A stretch of DNA of 22,766 bases from JBLRWS01 sp047921075 (GCA_047921075.1 JBLRWS010000041.1:1-22766), one strand, 5' to 3'; counted from the first letter of the stretch, positions 7,398-16,024 are shown. The notes: a model not told the origin generated them from the sequence alone. Made by a program: numbers and translations.

Positions 7398-8429
7398 ATG
7401 AAGGTACTCAGTAAATATATATTCGGCTTTTTGGTACTGGGTTTGGCTTTAGGGTTAAACACCGCCACTTATGCTCAAGATGACGCTCGAAGTCAAGCTA
7501 TTGCCCTTTACAACAACGGGCAGGAACACGCTGGTAATGGCCAGTTTATGGATGCGATAAGCTCCTATGAACGAGCACTTGCCATCGCGCAGGAAAACGG
7601 TATCGATGATATCGTTGAGCTTACCCGGACTCAGATTCCGCGGGTTTATCTGCGCAGAGCTTCTCAGGCCTACCAGCAGTATCAAAGTACGCGAAGTATT
7701 GCCGATATCCAGCGAACCATTAACTACTTTCGTGACGCTCAAGGTGCGGCCGAAGAATTTGGTGCGGATGATATCGTACGCCAGGCACGGGGTAACATAC
7801 CGCAGTTTTACTATCTGAAATCGGTAACGGAATTTCGGGCCGAGAACTTTGATGACGCTCTGGAAAGTTTGAACACAGCCATTGAGCTGAATGCCAATTA
7901 TGCCACGGCATACTACCAGCGGGCGATTACCCTGAAGCGAATGTTTCCGGCTGATGTGGATCGTTGGATGGCCGAATACGACCGCGCCATTGAAGTGGCA
8001 CAACGGGTGAATGACAATCGCACGTTGAACAACGCCCGGCAAAGTGCCGCTGAGGAGCTGATTTTCCGTGCTGTGACGCTGAAAGATGAACGTCAATTTA
8101 ACCGGGCGATTCAGCTTTTGGAACGAGTAGAAAACTACGACAGCAACAATGCGGATGCTCACTTTCGCCTGGCTGAAATCCACAACGAACGCGGCAACTT
8201 TCAGCAGGCCCGCGATCATGCCAATCGAGCTCTGCAGATTGAAACCGGCAGTGTGGTAGACCGCGCCAAGATTTACTTTGAACTTGGAATGGCGCAGAAA
8301 GGACTCGGAAACATTACCCAAGCCTGTAGCGCCTTCGAAAATGCCACCTATGGCGAATTTGCCGAACCGGCTAACCATGAACTTCAGTTCGAACTGAAGT
8401 GTGAAGGCCACGCACAGGGCCGGCGATAA
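7398..8429 (+). CDS. Exported tetratricopeptide-repeat protein
   Basis: A 343-residue protein with a clear signal peptide (MKVLSKYIFGFLVLGLALG, probable cleavage after ATYAQ near residue 26). The rest is helical repeats of TPR type: residues about 30-65 (ALYNNGQEHAGNGQFMDAIS), about 130-165 (YLKSVTEFRAENFDDALESL) and about 235-275 (NADAHFRLAEIHNERGNFQQ). It probably acts as a protein-binding scaffold in the periplasm. No enzyme motif is visible. The gene stands alone, with a 119-base gap before it and an intrinsic terminator after it. The antisense strand of this gene is also open for 359 codons, which I treat as a shadow. Confidence 0.82.
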   Translation: MKVLSKYIFGFLVLGLALGLNTATYAQDDARSQAIALYNNGQEHAGNGQFMDAISSYERALAIAQENGIDDIVELTRTQIPRVYLRRASQAYQQYQSTRSIADIQRTINYFRDAQGAAEEFGADDIVRQARGNIPQFYYLKSVTEFRAENFDDALESLNTAIELNANYATAYYQRAITLKRMFPADVDRWMAEYDRAIEVAQRVNDNRTLNNARQSAAEELIFRAVTLKDERQFNRAIQLLERVENYDSNNADAHFRLAEIHNERGNFQQARDHANRALQIETGSVVDRAKIYFELGMAQKGLGNITQACSAFENATYGEFAEPANHELQFELKCEGHAQGRR

Positions 8430-8456
8430 CATCGCATACTTGTAGACGAAAATCAT

Positions 8457-8488
8457 AAGAGCCGTAGTAACCTGCGGCTCTTTTTTTA
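8457..8488 (+). terminator. Intrinsic terminator after the TPR gene
   Basis: AAGAGCCG at 8457-8464 pairs with CGGCTCTT at 8475-8482 around a 10-base loop, and the stem is followed by a run of seven T (8481-8487). It lies 28 bases after the TPR stop codon and before transketolase. Confidence 0.85.
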
Positions 8489-8562
8489 TGTCTGCCGTTT
8501 TTCTCTCGGATGCAACTTGCCTATCTTTAGCCACCTCATAAAAAACAGAAAATTATTTGTTC

Positions 8563-10560
8563 ATGACCAAGGCCGGCACACTCGAAACAACCTGCGTAAA
8601 TACACTTCGAACTCTCTCCATGGATGCCGTTCAGGCGGCAAACAGCGGCCACCCGGGCATGCCAATGGGTATGGCTGACGTGGCTTTTGTACTGTGGGAT
8701 CAATTTCTGAAACACAGTCCCTCCAATCCTGCCTGGTTCGACCGCGATCGGTTCATCTTATCGGCCGGGCACGGCTCCATGCTTCTCTATTCTCTGCTGC
8801 ACCTGTCGGGATATGATGTAAGCCTGGAAGAGATTAAAAATTTCCGTCAGATGGGGAGCATCACCCCAGGCCACCCCGAAGTAGGGTTGACGCCCGGTGT
8901 AGAGACCACCACCGGCCCGTTGGGACAAGGTTTTGGTACCGGTGTGGGCATGGCAATGGCCGAACGATATATGGCCGGTACATTCAATCGCGACGAACAC
9001 ACATTGGTGGATCATTACACCTATGCGATTGTCAGCGATGGGGATCTGATGGAGGGCATTTCTCACGAGTCGGCCTCCCTTGCCGGGCACCTGAAATTGA
9101 ACAAGCTGATCTACCTCTACGATTCGAACCGAATTTCAATTGACGGATCAACCGATCTCTCCTTTACTGACGACACCAAAAAACGATTTGAGGCGTACGG
9201 CTGGGATGTACAAACCGTGGACGGCCACAATCACGAGGAGATCGCTCAGGCTATACGAAATGCGCAGAAAACCGAAACCCCGTCACTGATCGAGTGCAAA
9301 ACGGTGATTGGGTTTGGAAGCCCAAACAAAGAGGGGTCGGCCTCATCTCATGGTGCACCGCTTGGCGAAGAGGAGATTGCCCTGACCAAGGAACGCCTCG
9401 GCTGGCCGTATGCCGAACCGTTTACAGTACCTGATGAGGTGAAAGAACGAATGGGCAGCGCCAAAGAGCGCGGCGAAAAGCTCGAGAAAGAGTGGGTGAA
9501 ACTGGTCAACGATTACGAAAAAGTCTATCCGGTGGATGGCGTCTCCTTCAAGTGCTTTACAAGCCGTGACCTGCCCGAAAGCTGGAGCGATATTCTGCCT
9601 GAGTTTGACGCCGATGAGAAAGGAATGGCATCGCGCAAAGCGTCCGGTGCTGTATTAAACGCCCTCAGCGGCCATATTCTGAACCTGGTGGGCGGCTCGG
9701 CCGATCTGACCGGCAGCAACAACACCGAACTGAGCGGCGAAGCGATTTTCTCAGCCGATGACTATACCGGCCGTAATATTCACTACGGTGTGCGGGAACA
9801 TGCAATGGGTGCTGCCCTGAACGGCATGGCGCTGCATGGAGGTGTAATCCCGTACGGTGGCACGTTTCTTGTCTTTTCTGACTATAACAAACCGGCTATC
9901 CGTATTGCGGGCCTGTCGCACATCCCGTCTATCTTTGTGTTTACGCACGACAGTATCGGCCTCGGCGAGGATGGCCCCACCCATCAGCCCATTGAACATC
10001 TGGCTGCACTGAGGGCTACACCCAATGTGACGGTCTTTCGCCCGGCCGATGCCAACGAAACGGCCCACTGTTGGAAGGCGGCTATTGAAAACGACCGGGG
10101 GCCGTCGCTGCTGGTGCTAACAAGGCAGAACCTTCCTACCCTCGACCGAACGCGTTACACGCCGGCTGAGGGCGTTGAGAAGGGAGCGTACATTCTGAGA
10201 GAAGCTGGAAACGGCCATCCGGAGGTGCTGCTGCTATCAACCGGTTCTGAGGTGCATATTGCACTGGAAGCAGCCGAGAAGCTGGAGCAAAACGGCACCG
10301 CAACAAGAGTGGTAAGCATGCCAAGCTGGGAGCTGTTCGAAAAGCAGGATGAAGCGTACAAACAGCAGGTGCTGCCTGCCGATGTGCAAAAGCGTGTATC
10401 GATAGAGGCGGGTGCCACACTTGGCTGGCACAAGTATGTGGGCAGTAATGGTGTGGCTTTGGGCATTGACCGATACGGTGAATCCGCCCCGTTCGAGCAG
10501 GTGTATGAGCACCTTGGCCTGACGGCCGATCGCATTGTAGAGGTGGTCAGCGAGCTTTAA
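8563..10560 (+). CDS. tkt: Transketolase
   Basis: Transfers two-carbon ketol units between sugar phosphates in the non-oxidative pentose phosphate pathway, using thiamine diphosphate and a divalent metal. The 665-residue length is normal. N-terminal motifs are MDAVQAANSGHPGMPMGMAD and the GPLGQGFGTGVGMAMAER loop. The thiamine diphosphate/metal motif SDGDLMEG is at about 157-164, with its Asn in the following YDSNRIS. The pyrimidine-domain motif GLGEDGPTHQPIEH is at about 466-479. The ATG at 8563 is preferred over an upstream in-frame TTG at 8557. The stop codon overlaps, on the opposite strand, the stop codon of the convergent phosphatase gene. Confidence 0.97.
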   Translation: MTKAGTLETTCVNTLRTLSMDAVQAANSGHPGMPMGMADVAFVLWDQFLKHSPSNPAWFDRDRFILSAGHGSMLLYSLLHLSGYDVSLEEIKNFRQMGSITPGHPEVGLTPGVETTTGPLGQGFGTGVGMAMAERYMAGTFNRDEHTLVDHYTYAIVSDGDLMEGISHESASLAGHLKLNKLIYLYDSNRISIDGSTDLSFTDDTKKRFEAYGWDVQTVDGHNHEEIAQAIRNAQKTETPSLIECKTVIGFGSPNKEGSASSHGAPLGEEEIALTKERLGWPYAEPFTVPDEVKERMGSAKERGEKLEKEWVKLVNDYEKVYPVDGVSFKCFTSRDLPESWSDILPEFDADEKGMASRKASGAVLNALSGHILNLVGGSADLTGSNNTELSGEAIFSADDYTGRNIHYGVREHAMGAALNGMALHGGVIPYGGTFLVFSDYNKPAIRIAGLSHIPSIFVFTHDSIGLGEDGPTHQPIEHLAALRATPNVTVFRPADANETAHCWKAAIENDRGPSLLVLTRQNLPTLDRTRYTPAEGVEKGAYILREAGNGHPEVLLLSTGSEVHIALEAAEKLEQNGTATRVVSMPSWELFEKQDEAYKQQVLPADVQKRVSIEAGATLGWHKYVGSNGVALGIDRYGESAPFEQVYEHLGLTADRIVEVVSEL

Positions 10561-11687
10561 TCGTGCTCCCGTTTGATGGGCTGATTTCGGTGTACCACGG
10601 TAAAGGTGATATCATCCAGCGGATCCATTTCACCGATGAACGCTTCAATCTGATTCTGAATTTTCAACACCACGCTTTTGGCGTGCAGGGAGCCGTAGAT
10701 GGATAGGATTCCATCCAGCCGATGCAGGCCGAACTCCTCGCCGGCGCGGTTTCGTGCTTCGGTGAGTCCATCGGTGTAGAAGAGAATGCTGTCGCCGGAG
10801 TGAAAATCAACGGTGATCTCCTCCAGGTTCTCTTTCAACATACCGGTGGGGCACATGCCCAGCCCCAGTCCGGGTGTTTTGTAGGTGGTGGTGCGCTCAC
10901 TGCTGTGGCGGTAATGTACCGGCTGGTTTTGGCCCGCTCTGGCGTAGATCATCTGCTCGCCATCATGCGGAAAAAAAGCCACACTGGCCGTGATAAACGT
11001 TCGGTCCGATTTGTTCGATTTAACGTAATCGTTCAATTCCAAAAGCAGCTCCTTGGGCGACATGGTATGTTTGTTGAGCAGTAGTTTTACGAGTGCCTGA
11101 AATCGAACCATATAGAGTGCTGCCTGAAGTCCTTTGCCCGAAACATCGGCAATGACCACGTACACGCCCTTCTCAGATTCAATCACATCCACATAATCGC
11201 CGCCCACCTGCTGCGCCGTAGCGGCAAATGAGAACGTTTCCAGATCGCCCTTACTAAAGGTGGAGGAGGGAAGCAGGCTCCGCTGAATATCACGGGCCAG
11301 GTTCAGCTCTTTCTGCGCATCCGACTTTTCGAGCAGTTCAATGCAGAGAAGCGCGAGCATGGCCAAAAAGGAGAGTGGCAGAAGCAGCGGCTGGTTGATG
11401 CCAAGAAGCCCAAGTATGAAGTAAAAAAAGAAGCTGAGCAAGGCGATGCCGAATACCAGACGGCGTACCGGTGAGAGGCGATTGGTGAGTGCCGATAACA
11501 GGCTCAGAAGCCGTCCCCCGAACGAAATATTTTCAGGATCCTGCTGCGGGTGCTTCTCTTTAATCGCCTGTTGATAGAGCTCTTTGAGCCGTTGCGAATC
11601 AGACTGTAGATCGCGGCCGAGCTTCTCACTGCTCATGCCGGCGATGTACTCCTTGTAAAAGGTTTTGGTCTCGTTTTTTAAGCTCAT
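10557..11687 (-). CDS. Membrane PP2C-family serine phosphatase (SpoIIE/RsbU type)
   Basis: Probably dephosphorylates a serine/threonine-phosphorylated regulator, as RsbU does with RsbV. The N-terminal 75 residues are charged and predicted cytoplasmic. Two hydrophobic helices follow at about 77-96 and 101-118, and then a linker with ARDIQRSLLP at about 131-140, typical of SpoIIE-type phosphatases. The catalytic domain has QQVGGDYVDV (about 159-168), IADVSGKGLQAALYM (about 179-193), ILFYTDGLTEARN and, near the end, DDITFTVV, which supply the metal-binding aspartates. No RsbV- or RsbW-like partner is visible in the window, so the target is unknown. The gene follows paaI by 50 bases in the same direction and converges on transketolase with overlapping stop codons. 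Confidence 0.88.
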   Translation of the reverse strand: MSLKNETKTFYKEYIAGMSSEKLGRDLQSDSQRLKELYQQAIKEKHPQQDPENISFGGRLLSLLSALTNRLSPVRRLVFGIALLSFFFYFILGLLGINQPLLLPLSFLAMLALLCIELLEKSDAQKELNLARDIQRSLLPSSTFSKGDLETFSFAATAQQVGGDYVDVIESEKGVYVVIADVSGKGLQAALYMVRFQALVKLLLNKHTMSPKELLLELNDYVKSNKSDRTFITASVAFFPHDGEQMIYARAGQNQPVHYRHSSERTTTYKTPGLGLGMCPTGMLKENLEEITVDFHSGDSILFYTDGLTEARNRAGEEFGLHRLDGILSIYGSLHAKSVVLKIQNQIEAFIGEMDPLDDITFTVVHRNQPIKREHD

Positions 11688-11737
11688 ACCGGCGTCGGTT
11701 AATCGATTCGTGTAAATGAAGCAGAGAGCCTGTTGCG

Positions 11738-12139
11738 TTAGGAAGAGCCGGTTCGATACACGGTTCCTTTCATAAAGGCTACCTTTTCTCCGTGTTGATT
11801 GGTTACATCCACACTGAAGACACCTGTTTTACGGGTTGACGAGACACAAGTTGCGGAGGCGGTAAGTCGATCGCCCGGCTCGCACTTTTTCAGAAACGAG
11901 ATGGAGTGATCAATCGCGAGAGCCGGTTTACCGAGGGTGGCTGCGGCAAACGCAAGAGCCGTATCAGCCAGAGAGAAAAGAATACCGCCGTGTGCCACAT
12001 GATATCCGTTCGTCATCTCATCACGCACGGTGCACGCCACCCGGCAGCGTCCCTCGTCCGCATCGACCAGATCAATACCCATCCATTGGCTGAAAGGATC
12101 GTTGTCGAGAAGCTGGAGAGCGTGTTCGCGTGGTGTCAT
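11738..12139 (-). CDS. paaI: Hotdog-fold phenylacetyl-CoA thioesterase (PaaI)
   Basis: Hydrolyses phenylacetyl-CoA or ring-hydroxylated CoA thioesters, a rescue step that frees trapped CoA in phenylacetate degradation. It is 133 residues long, the normal size. The motif NGYHVAHGGILFSLADTALA at about 44-63 carries the HGG loop and the Asp (about residue 60) that acts as catalytic base in PaaI. The start ATG lies 4 bases after the paaH stop, so the two genes are almost certainly co-transcribed. The gene alone could be any PaaI-like thioesterase. The neighbourhood makes PaaI the best name. Confidence 0.87.
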   Translation of the reverse strand: MTPREHALQLLDNDPFSQWMGIDLVDADEGRCRVACTVRDEMTNGYHVAHGGILFSLADTALAFAAATLGKPALAIDHSISFLKKCEPGDRLTASATCVSSTRKTGVFSVDVTNQHGEKVAFMKGTVYRTGSS

Positions 12140-12143
12140 CGGT

Positions 12144-13316
12144 TCACGAGCTAAAAAAGGTTTCTCCGTTGCGTACCTTCCGTTTTAACAAGGGGTTGGG
12201 CCGGTAGCGGTCTTCGCGGTATTCCACCTGTAGGTTGCTCATCCAGTCGAGCACCGTTTGCAGGCCAATCTCTTCCCCCCAGGCGAGCAATCCCTTTGGA
12301 TAGTTCACACCGTTGGTCATGGCCAGATCCACATCGTCCGGGGTGGCCACGCCCATAAATACCGCATCACACGCTTCGTTGATCAGCATGGCCAGGATAC
12401 GGTTAAGAATTTTTTGACCCAGTGCCGTATCTCTGACCGGTTCGGGATTGTTGGCGTCATCGCCATATTCGTAAAATCCGCGTCCCGTTTTACGGCCAAG
12501 ACGCCCGGACTCCACCAGACGCTTCTGCGCAAACGATGGCTTGAAACGGGGATCGTAAAAGAACTCTTTGAACACGGTTTCGGTAACCTTGTAGTTGACA
12601 TCATGGCCAATCAGGTCCATCAGCTCAAACGGACCCATCCGAAAACCGCCGAGCTCTTTCATGGCCCAGTCGATGGTGGCCGGGTCGGCAATTCCTTCTT
12701 CATAGATGCGCAGCGCCTCTCCGTAAAACGGGCGTGCCACGCGATTTACGATAAAACCGGGCGTGTCGGAGGCGAGCACGGTTACTTTCTCCCAGTTGTT
12801 GATGAGTTCCCGGGCCTGCGATACCACATCCTGCCCGGTGGCGATACCGGGAATGATCTCTACAAGCTTCATCAGCGGAGCGGGATTAAAAAAGTGAATG
12901 CCCAGAAACCGCCCGGGGTGGGAGAGGGAGGAGGAGATGGAAGCGATGGAGAGAGACGACGTGTTGGTTGCTAAAATACACGATTTGTCAACAATCGCTT
13001 CAAGCCGGGCAAACTGATCCTGTTTGGCCTGAAGATCTTCTATGATGGCCTCAAAAACGATGGTGCAGGACGAAAAATCGTTCAAATGATCGCGGAAGTG
13101 GATGCGGGATAGGATGCCGTCTACCTCTTTTTGCGTCATTCGCTCCTTTTCGACCTGGCGGTTCAGGATGCTGCGCAGCCCCTGTTCCGATTTTTTAAGT
13201 TGCTCCGGAAAGGCGTCATACACATATACGGTAGCTCCAAACGTCGATGCAATTTGCGCAATGCCGCTGCCCATGGTTCCGGCGCCGATAACTCCAATTG
13301 TGGTCTCTTTTTTCAA
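12144..13316 (-). CDS. paaH: 3-hydroxyacyl-CoA dehydrogenase (PaaH type)
   Basis: NAD-dependent oxidation of 3-hydroxyadipyl-CoA to 3-oxoadipyl-CoA is the expected step in phenylacetate degradation. The NAD-binding Rossmann motif VIGAGTMGSGIAQ is at about 9-21. The catalytic region includes ILATNTSSLSIASIS and FLGIHFFNPAPLMKLVEII, which contains the family His. Two C-terminal helical domains follow (TPGFIVNRVARPFYGEALR, then ILNRILAMLINEACDAV). At 390 residues it is shorter than the roughly 475 residues of E. coli PaaH but contains both C-terminal repeats. A general beta-oxidation enzyme of the FadB2 type is the alternative. The flanking paaG and paaI favour PaaH. A candidate promoter lies 36 bases upstream. 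Confidence 0.88.
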   Translation of the reverse strand: MKKETTIGVIGAGTMGSGIAQIASTFGATVYVYDAFPEQLKKSEQGLRSILNRQVEKERMTQKEVDGILSRIHFRDHLNDFSSCTIVFEAIIEDLQAKQDQFARLEAIVDKSCILATNTSSLSIASISSSLSHPGRFLGIHFFNPAPLMKLVEIIPGIATGQDVVSQARELINNWEKVTVLASDTPGFIVNRVARPFYGEALRIYEEGIADPATIDWAMKELGGFRMGPFELMDLIGHDVNYKVTETVFKEFFYDPRFKPSFAQKRLVESGRLGRKTGRGFYEYGDDANNPEPVRDTALGQKILNRILAMLINEACDAVFMGVATPDDVDLAMTNGVNYPKGLLAWGEEIGLQTVLDWMSNLQVEYREDRYRPNPLLKRKVRNGETFFSS

Positions 13317-13351
13317 ATCGCAGAAATTGATTTATGATTTTAGATGCGAAT

Positions 13352-13382
13352 CAAAAATAAGCAATCGTCCGCCAAAACCAAG
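13352..13382 (-). promoter_or_regulatory. Candidate Bacteroidota-type promoter of paaH
   Basis: Read on the minus strand, CTTG (13382-13379) is followed by 19 bases and then TATTTTTG (13359-13352). This is an exact match to TAnnTTTG at the consensus spacing, with three of four bases of the -33 box. The expected start would be near 13345, about 29 bases before the paaH ATG. It suggests that paaH-paaI and perhaps the phosphatase gene can be transcribed separately from paaG. Confidence 0.4.
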
Positions 13383-13451
13383 GTGCGGAAAACGGCAGGA
13401 GAAGCCAGACTATGAAATCAAAAAACCGTATAGGAGTAGCCGATTGGGGTA

Positions 13452-14237
13452 TTATTGTCCTTTATAGACCGGTTTTCTTTTTTCGAGAAATGCCGCCACT
13501 CCCTCTTTGTAGTCGTGGGTGTTCCCGGCTGCGCTCTGGAGGTCGGCTTCCAGTTCCAGCTGTTCCTCCAGGCTGTTGGTGAAGGAGTGCAGCAATGCCC
13601 GTTTGTAGAGTCCAAAGCCGCGGGTCGGCATCGAGGCCAGCTTGGTGGCAATCTGGTGCACGTCGCTGCCGAGCTGGTCCGGCGCCACCGCTTTGTAAAT
13701 CAGTCCGTACGCTACCGCTTGCTCGGCCGAAAGCTTCTCATCGAGCAGATACATGGCATTGGCACGAGCCAGCCCGGCAAGCCGGGGCAGAAACCATGTG
13801 CCGCCGCTGTCGGGGAGGAGGCCGATTTTACTGAATGCCTGAACAAACAGTGCCTCTTTGGAGGCGATGGTAATATCGCAGGCAAAGGCGATATTGGCTC
13901 CGGCGCCCGCTGCGGTTCCCTGCACGGCACAAACCACCGGCTTTTCGAGAGAGCGAATGGCCCGGATGATCGGGTTGTAGGTTCTGCGCACCGTTTTTGA
14001 CAGCTCATAATCCGGCTCCTCCTCACCGCGTTGCACCACTTCAGGAAGATCCTGCCCGGCACAGAAGGCTTTGCCATTGGCATTGAGAACCACACAGCGC
14101 ACGGCGTTGCCCTCTGCCTCTTTCAGGGCGTGCTGCAGCTCCTTCGCCATCGGCTCCGTAAAACTGTTGAATTTGTCGGGGCGATTCAGCGTGAGGGTTA
14201 GAATATGGTTATCGAGAGACGATGCAATGAGTGACAT
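13452..14237 (-). CDS. paaG: 1,2-epoxyphenylacetyl-CoA isomerase (PaaG)
   Basis: Crotonase-fold enzyme that converts ring-1,2-epoxyphenylacetyl-CoA to the seven-membered oxepin-CoA. The 261-residue protein aligns along its length with the E. coli PaaG sequence as I recall it. Shared stretches are LTLNRPDKFNSF near the start, the oxyanion-hole segments FCAGQDL (about 58-64) and AAGAGANIAFACDI (about 109-122), and AFSKIGLLPDSGGTWFLPR (about 134-152) with the conserved Asp143. The C-terminal EGVAAFLEKRKP is also shared. It faces away from the XRE-ImmA gene at 14406, so it is cut off from the paaABCD block. It ends 135 bases before the paaH start codon. Confidence 0.92.
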   Translation of the reverse strand: MSLIASSLDNHILTLTLNRPDKFNSFTEPMAKELQHALKEAEGNAVRCVVLNANGKAFCAGQDLPEVVQRGEEEPDYELSKTVRRTYNPIIRAIRSLEKPVVCAVQGTAAGAGANIAFACDITIASKEALFVQAFSKIGLLPDSGGTWFLPRLAGLARANAMYLLDEKLSAEQAVAYGLIYKAVAPDQLGSDVHQIATKLASMPTRGFGLYKRALLHSFTNSLEEQLELEADLQSAAGNTHDYKEGVAAFLEKRKPVYKGQ

Positions 14238-14405
14238 GGCAGATTGATTTCGGATTGGGCAGTACGTTGTGGTAGTGTGGCGACAGTATCCGTAATCGGC
14301 AGGAAAAAAACAAAGGGGGCTCTAGTTTTACACAGACGGCGTGATTACTCCGTACACGCTTTTTGTGCGAGGGGGTATATGGACGAAGTTTATTATATTA
14401 CTCAC

Positions 14406-15566
14406 ATGCCCACTGTCAGAGAAAATATCAACCCGGCGCTGTTAACGTTCTCACGGGAGCGTATGGGGTATGATATACCTGTGATTGCTAAAAAAGTATC
14501 AGTTAATGAAGAGCAGTGGCTGAAATGGGAGCAGGGGGAAGAGAGACCGACCACCAATCAGTTGATTAGATTGGCTGATAAACTGGATCGTACGCCGGCT
14601 TTTTTCTATCTCGAACAGCTGCCCGATGAAGAGGAACCGCTGTCTGAATTTAGAACGATTAATAATCTGCCTCTGGATTCAGCTTCGCCCAAGCTGATTT
14701 CCGCTATCCGGGAGGCGCGCAGAAACCGGGATGAGCTCTTTCGCCTCTATGAAGAGATGAACCGAACACCAAAGACGGTGCCACAATATTCCGTTCCCGG
14801 CCAAAACATCACAAACATTGCTAATGAGGTTCGCGAATGGCTTGGGGTGACCTTTGAGATGCAATCTTCGTGGACAAGTTCTTCCAATGCCCTTACAAAC
14901 TGGAAGACCCTACTGGAAGAGCAGGATATTTATGTGCTGCAATATCCCTCTGTAGAAGTAAATCAGAGTCGGGGCTTTGCCATTGCAGATGATCAGTTTC
15001 CTGTGATCGGGATCAACTCCAGGGATTCCTACAACGCCCGTATTTTCACACTCATCCACGAGCTGGCACATGTCCTTTTTCGCAATTCGGTTCTGATAAA
15101 CGATTCACTAACCAACTATTTTGGTAACAGCCAAACACTCGAGCAGAAGTGCAATCGACTGGCCGCTGAAATTCTGGTGCCGGGAGCAGCCGCAGAACGG
15201 GAATTTAACAGAAATGAGTTATCTGTTCGTGAGGTAAAGCGTGTAAGCAATCGGTTCCGTGTTTCCGGCTATGTGATGTTGATTCGCCTACGTAATCTGG
15301 ATCTGATCACACAGGAAGAGTACAACTGGCTGGAGCCGGGGTTCTCTTTCTACAATCAAAACAGCGGCGGCGGAGATGGTGGCGACCCGTACCACAACCG
15401 CATTGTACAGAAGGGGCGGCTTTACCTGAAAGCGGCATTTCAGTCTTACTTCAACGGACAAATTACAGTTGCAGAACTGGCGAACCTGACCGGGTGGAAA
15501 GTACCCAATCTGAATGAACTGGCCGCAAAAACCTTTGGCTGGGCTGAGGAGGGGCAGTACGTTTGA
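14406..15566 (+). CDS. XRE-HTH / ImmA-IrrE metallopeptidase fusion (probable antitoxin/regulator)
   Basis: An N-terminal XRE-type helix-turn-helix (about residues 10-70, including AKKVSVNEEQWLKWEQGEER) is joined to a DUF955/M78 zinc metallopeptidase. The zinc motif HELAH is at about 218-222, and a likely third ligand lies in the AAEILVPG helix near 254. ImmA is a protease that cleaves a phage repressor, and IrrE/DdrO-type proteins act similarly. XRE-COG2856 proteins paired with a small toxin-like gene are a recognised toxin-antitoxin-like layout. The stop overlaps the PIN-domain start by 4 bases. The ATG at 14406 fits the family N-terminus (MPTVRENINPALL). The ATG at 14379, behind GAGGGGG, is a serious alternative adding 9 residues. 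It lies opposite to the surrounding paa genes and splits them. Confidence 0.88.
   Translation: MPTVRENINPALLTFSRERMGYDIPVIAKKVSVNEEQWLKWEQGEERPTTNQLIRLADKLDRTPAFFYLEQLPDEEEPLSEFRTINNLPLDSASPKLISAIREARRNRDELFRLYEEMNRTPKTVPQYSVPGQNITNIANEVREWLGVTFEMQSSWTSSSNALTNWKTLLEEQDIYVLQYPSVEVNQSRGFAIADDQFPVIGINSRDSYNARIFTLIHELAHVLFRNSVLINDSLTNYFGNSQTLEQKCNRLAAEILVPGAAAEREFNRNELSVREVKRVSNRFRVSGYVMLIRLRNLDLITQEEYNWLEPGFSFYNQNSGGGDGGDPYHNRIVQKGRLYLKAAFQSYFNGQITVAELANLTGWKVPNLNELAAKTFGWAEEGQYV
15546..15554 (+). promoter_or_regulatory. Strong ribosome-binding site for the PIN gene TTG start
   Basis: GAGGAGGGG at 15546-15554 lies 8 bases before a TTG at 15563, inside the end of the XRE-ImmA gene. Strong Shine-Dalgarno sequences are uncommon in this window, so this one supports the TTG as the real start codon of the PIN-domain gene. 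Confidence 0.65.
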
Positions 15567-16024
15567 GATATTCCCTTGATTCAGACGCAATCATCAACGC
15601 CTGGAGAGATTACCCGATTCAAAATTTTCCCAAAATATGGGAGTGGGTAGAGAAGCTGGGCAGGGAAGGGGTTGGAGGAATGTCTGAAGTGGTTTTTCAA
15701 GAGCTGGAACGAGGCGGGGATGAGTGCTACGATTGGTTTAAAGAGCGAAAAAACTTGTTTGTCCATCCAAATGATGAGGATGTACAAAACGAAGTCAGAC
15801 GACTGGTTAACACCTATAACAATTTCGGAACCATCACAGGAAAGAATGAAGGTGATCCCTACGTAATCGCCCTCGCAAAAGTGAAGGGTGCTGTTGTGGT
15901 ATCCAACGAATCTCCTTCAAATAATATGAATGGTCCCAAAATACCTGATGTGTGCAGAGTGGAGGGGATTCGGATCATCAAATTCGTACAGGTGATTACG
16001 AATGAAGAGGTTATTTTTGGATAG
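15563..16024 (+). CDS. DUF4411 PIN-domain protein (putative ribonuclease toxin)
   Basis: PIN domains are metal-dependent ribonucleases and the toxin part of many VapBC-like pairs. This 153-residue protein starts RYSLDSDAIINAWRDYP, with acidic residues Asp6 and Asp8. It has FQELERGGDE around residues 45-54 (Glu47/Glu49) and GKNEGDPYVIALAK with Asp98, the order of acidic residues expected in a PIN active site. The layout matches the DUF4411 family. The start is a TTG overlapping the XRE-ImmA stop (TTGA, 15563-15566), with a strong ribosome-binding site 8 bases upstream, so translation is probably coupled. Its RNA target and the neutralisation mode are unknown. The toxin role is inferred from family and context. 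Confidence 0.85.
   Translation: MRYSLDSDAIINAWRDYPIQNFPKIWEWVEKLGREGVGGMSEVVFQELERGGDECYDWFKERKNLFVHPNDEDVQNEVRRLVNTYNNFGTITGKNEGDPYVIALAKVKGAVVVSNESPSNNMNGPKIPDVCRVEGIRIIKFVQVITNEEVIFG

Noticed and set aside
7455..8534. A 359-codon open frame antisense to the TPR gene
   Set aside because: The plus-strand frame has a signal peptide, TPR repeats and a terminator. The antisense product has no motif, and it reads through that terminator.
12915..12960. Purine-rich low-complexity run
   Set aside because: It is the antisense of a serine-rich coding stretch in paaH just before the FLGIHFFNPAP segment. The protein reads normally through it.
12258..12974. A 238-codon plus-strand frame antisense to paaH
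   Set aside because: No family resemblance. paaH is unambiguous on the other strand with NAD-binding and catalytic motifs.
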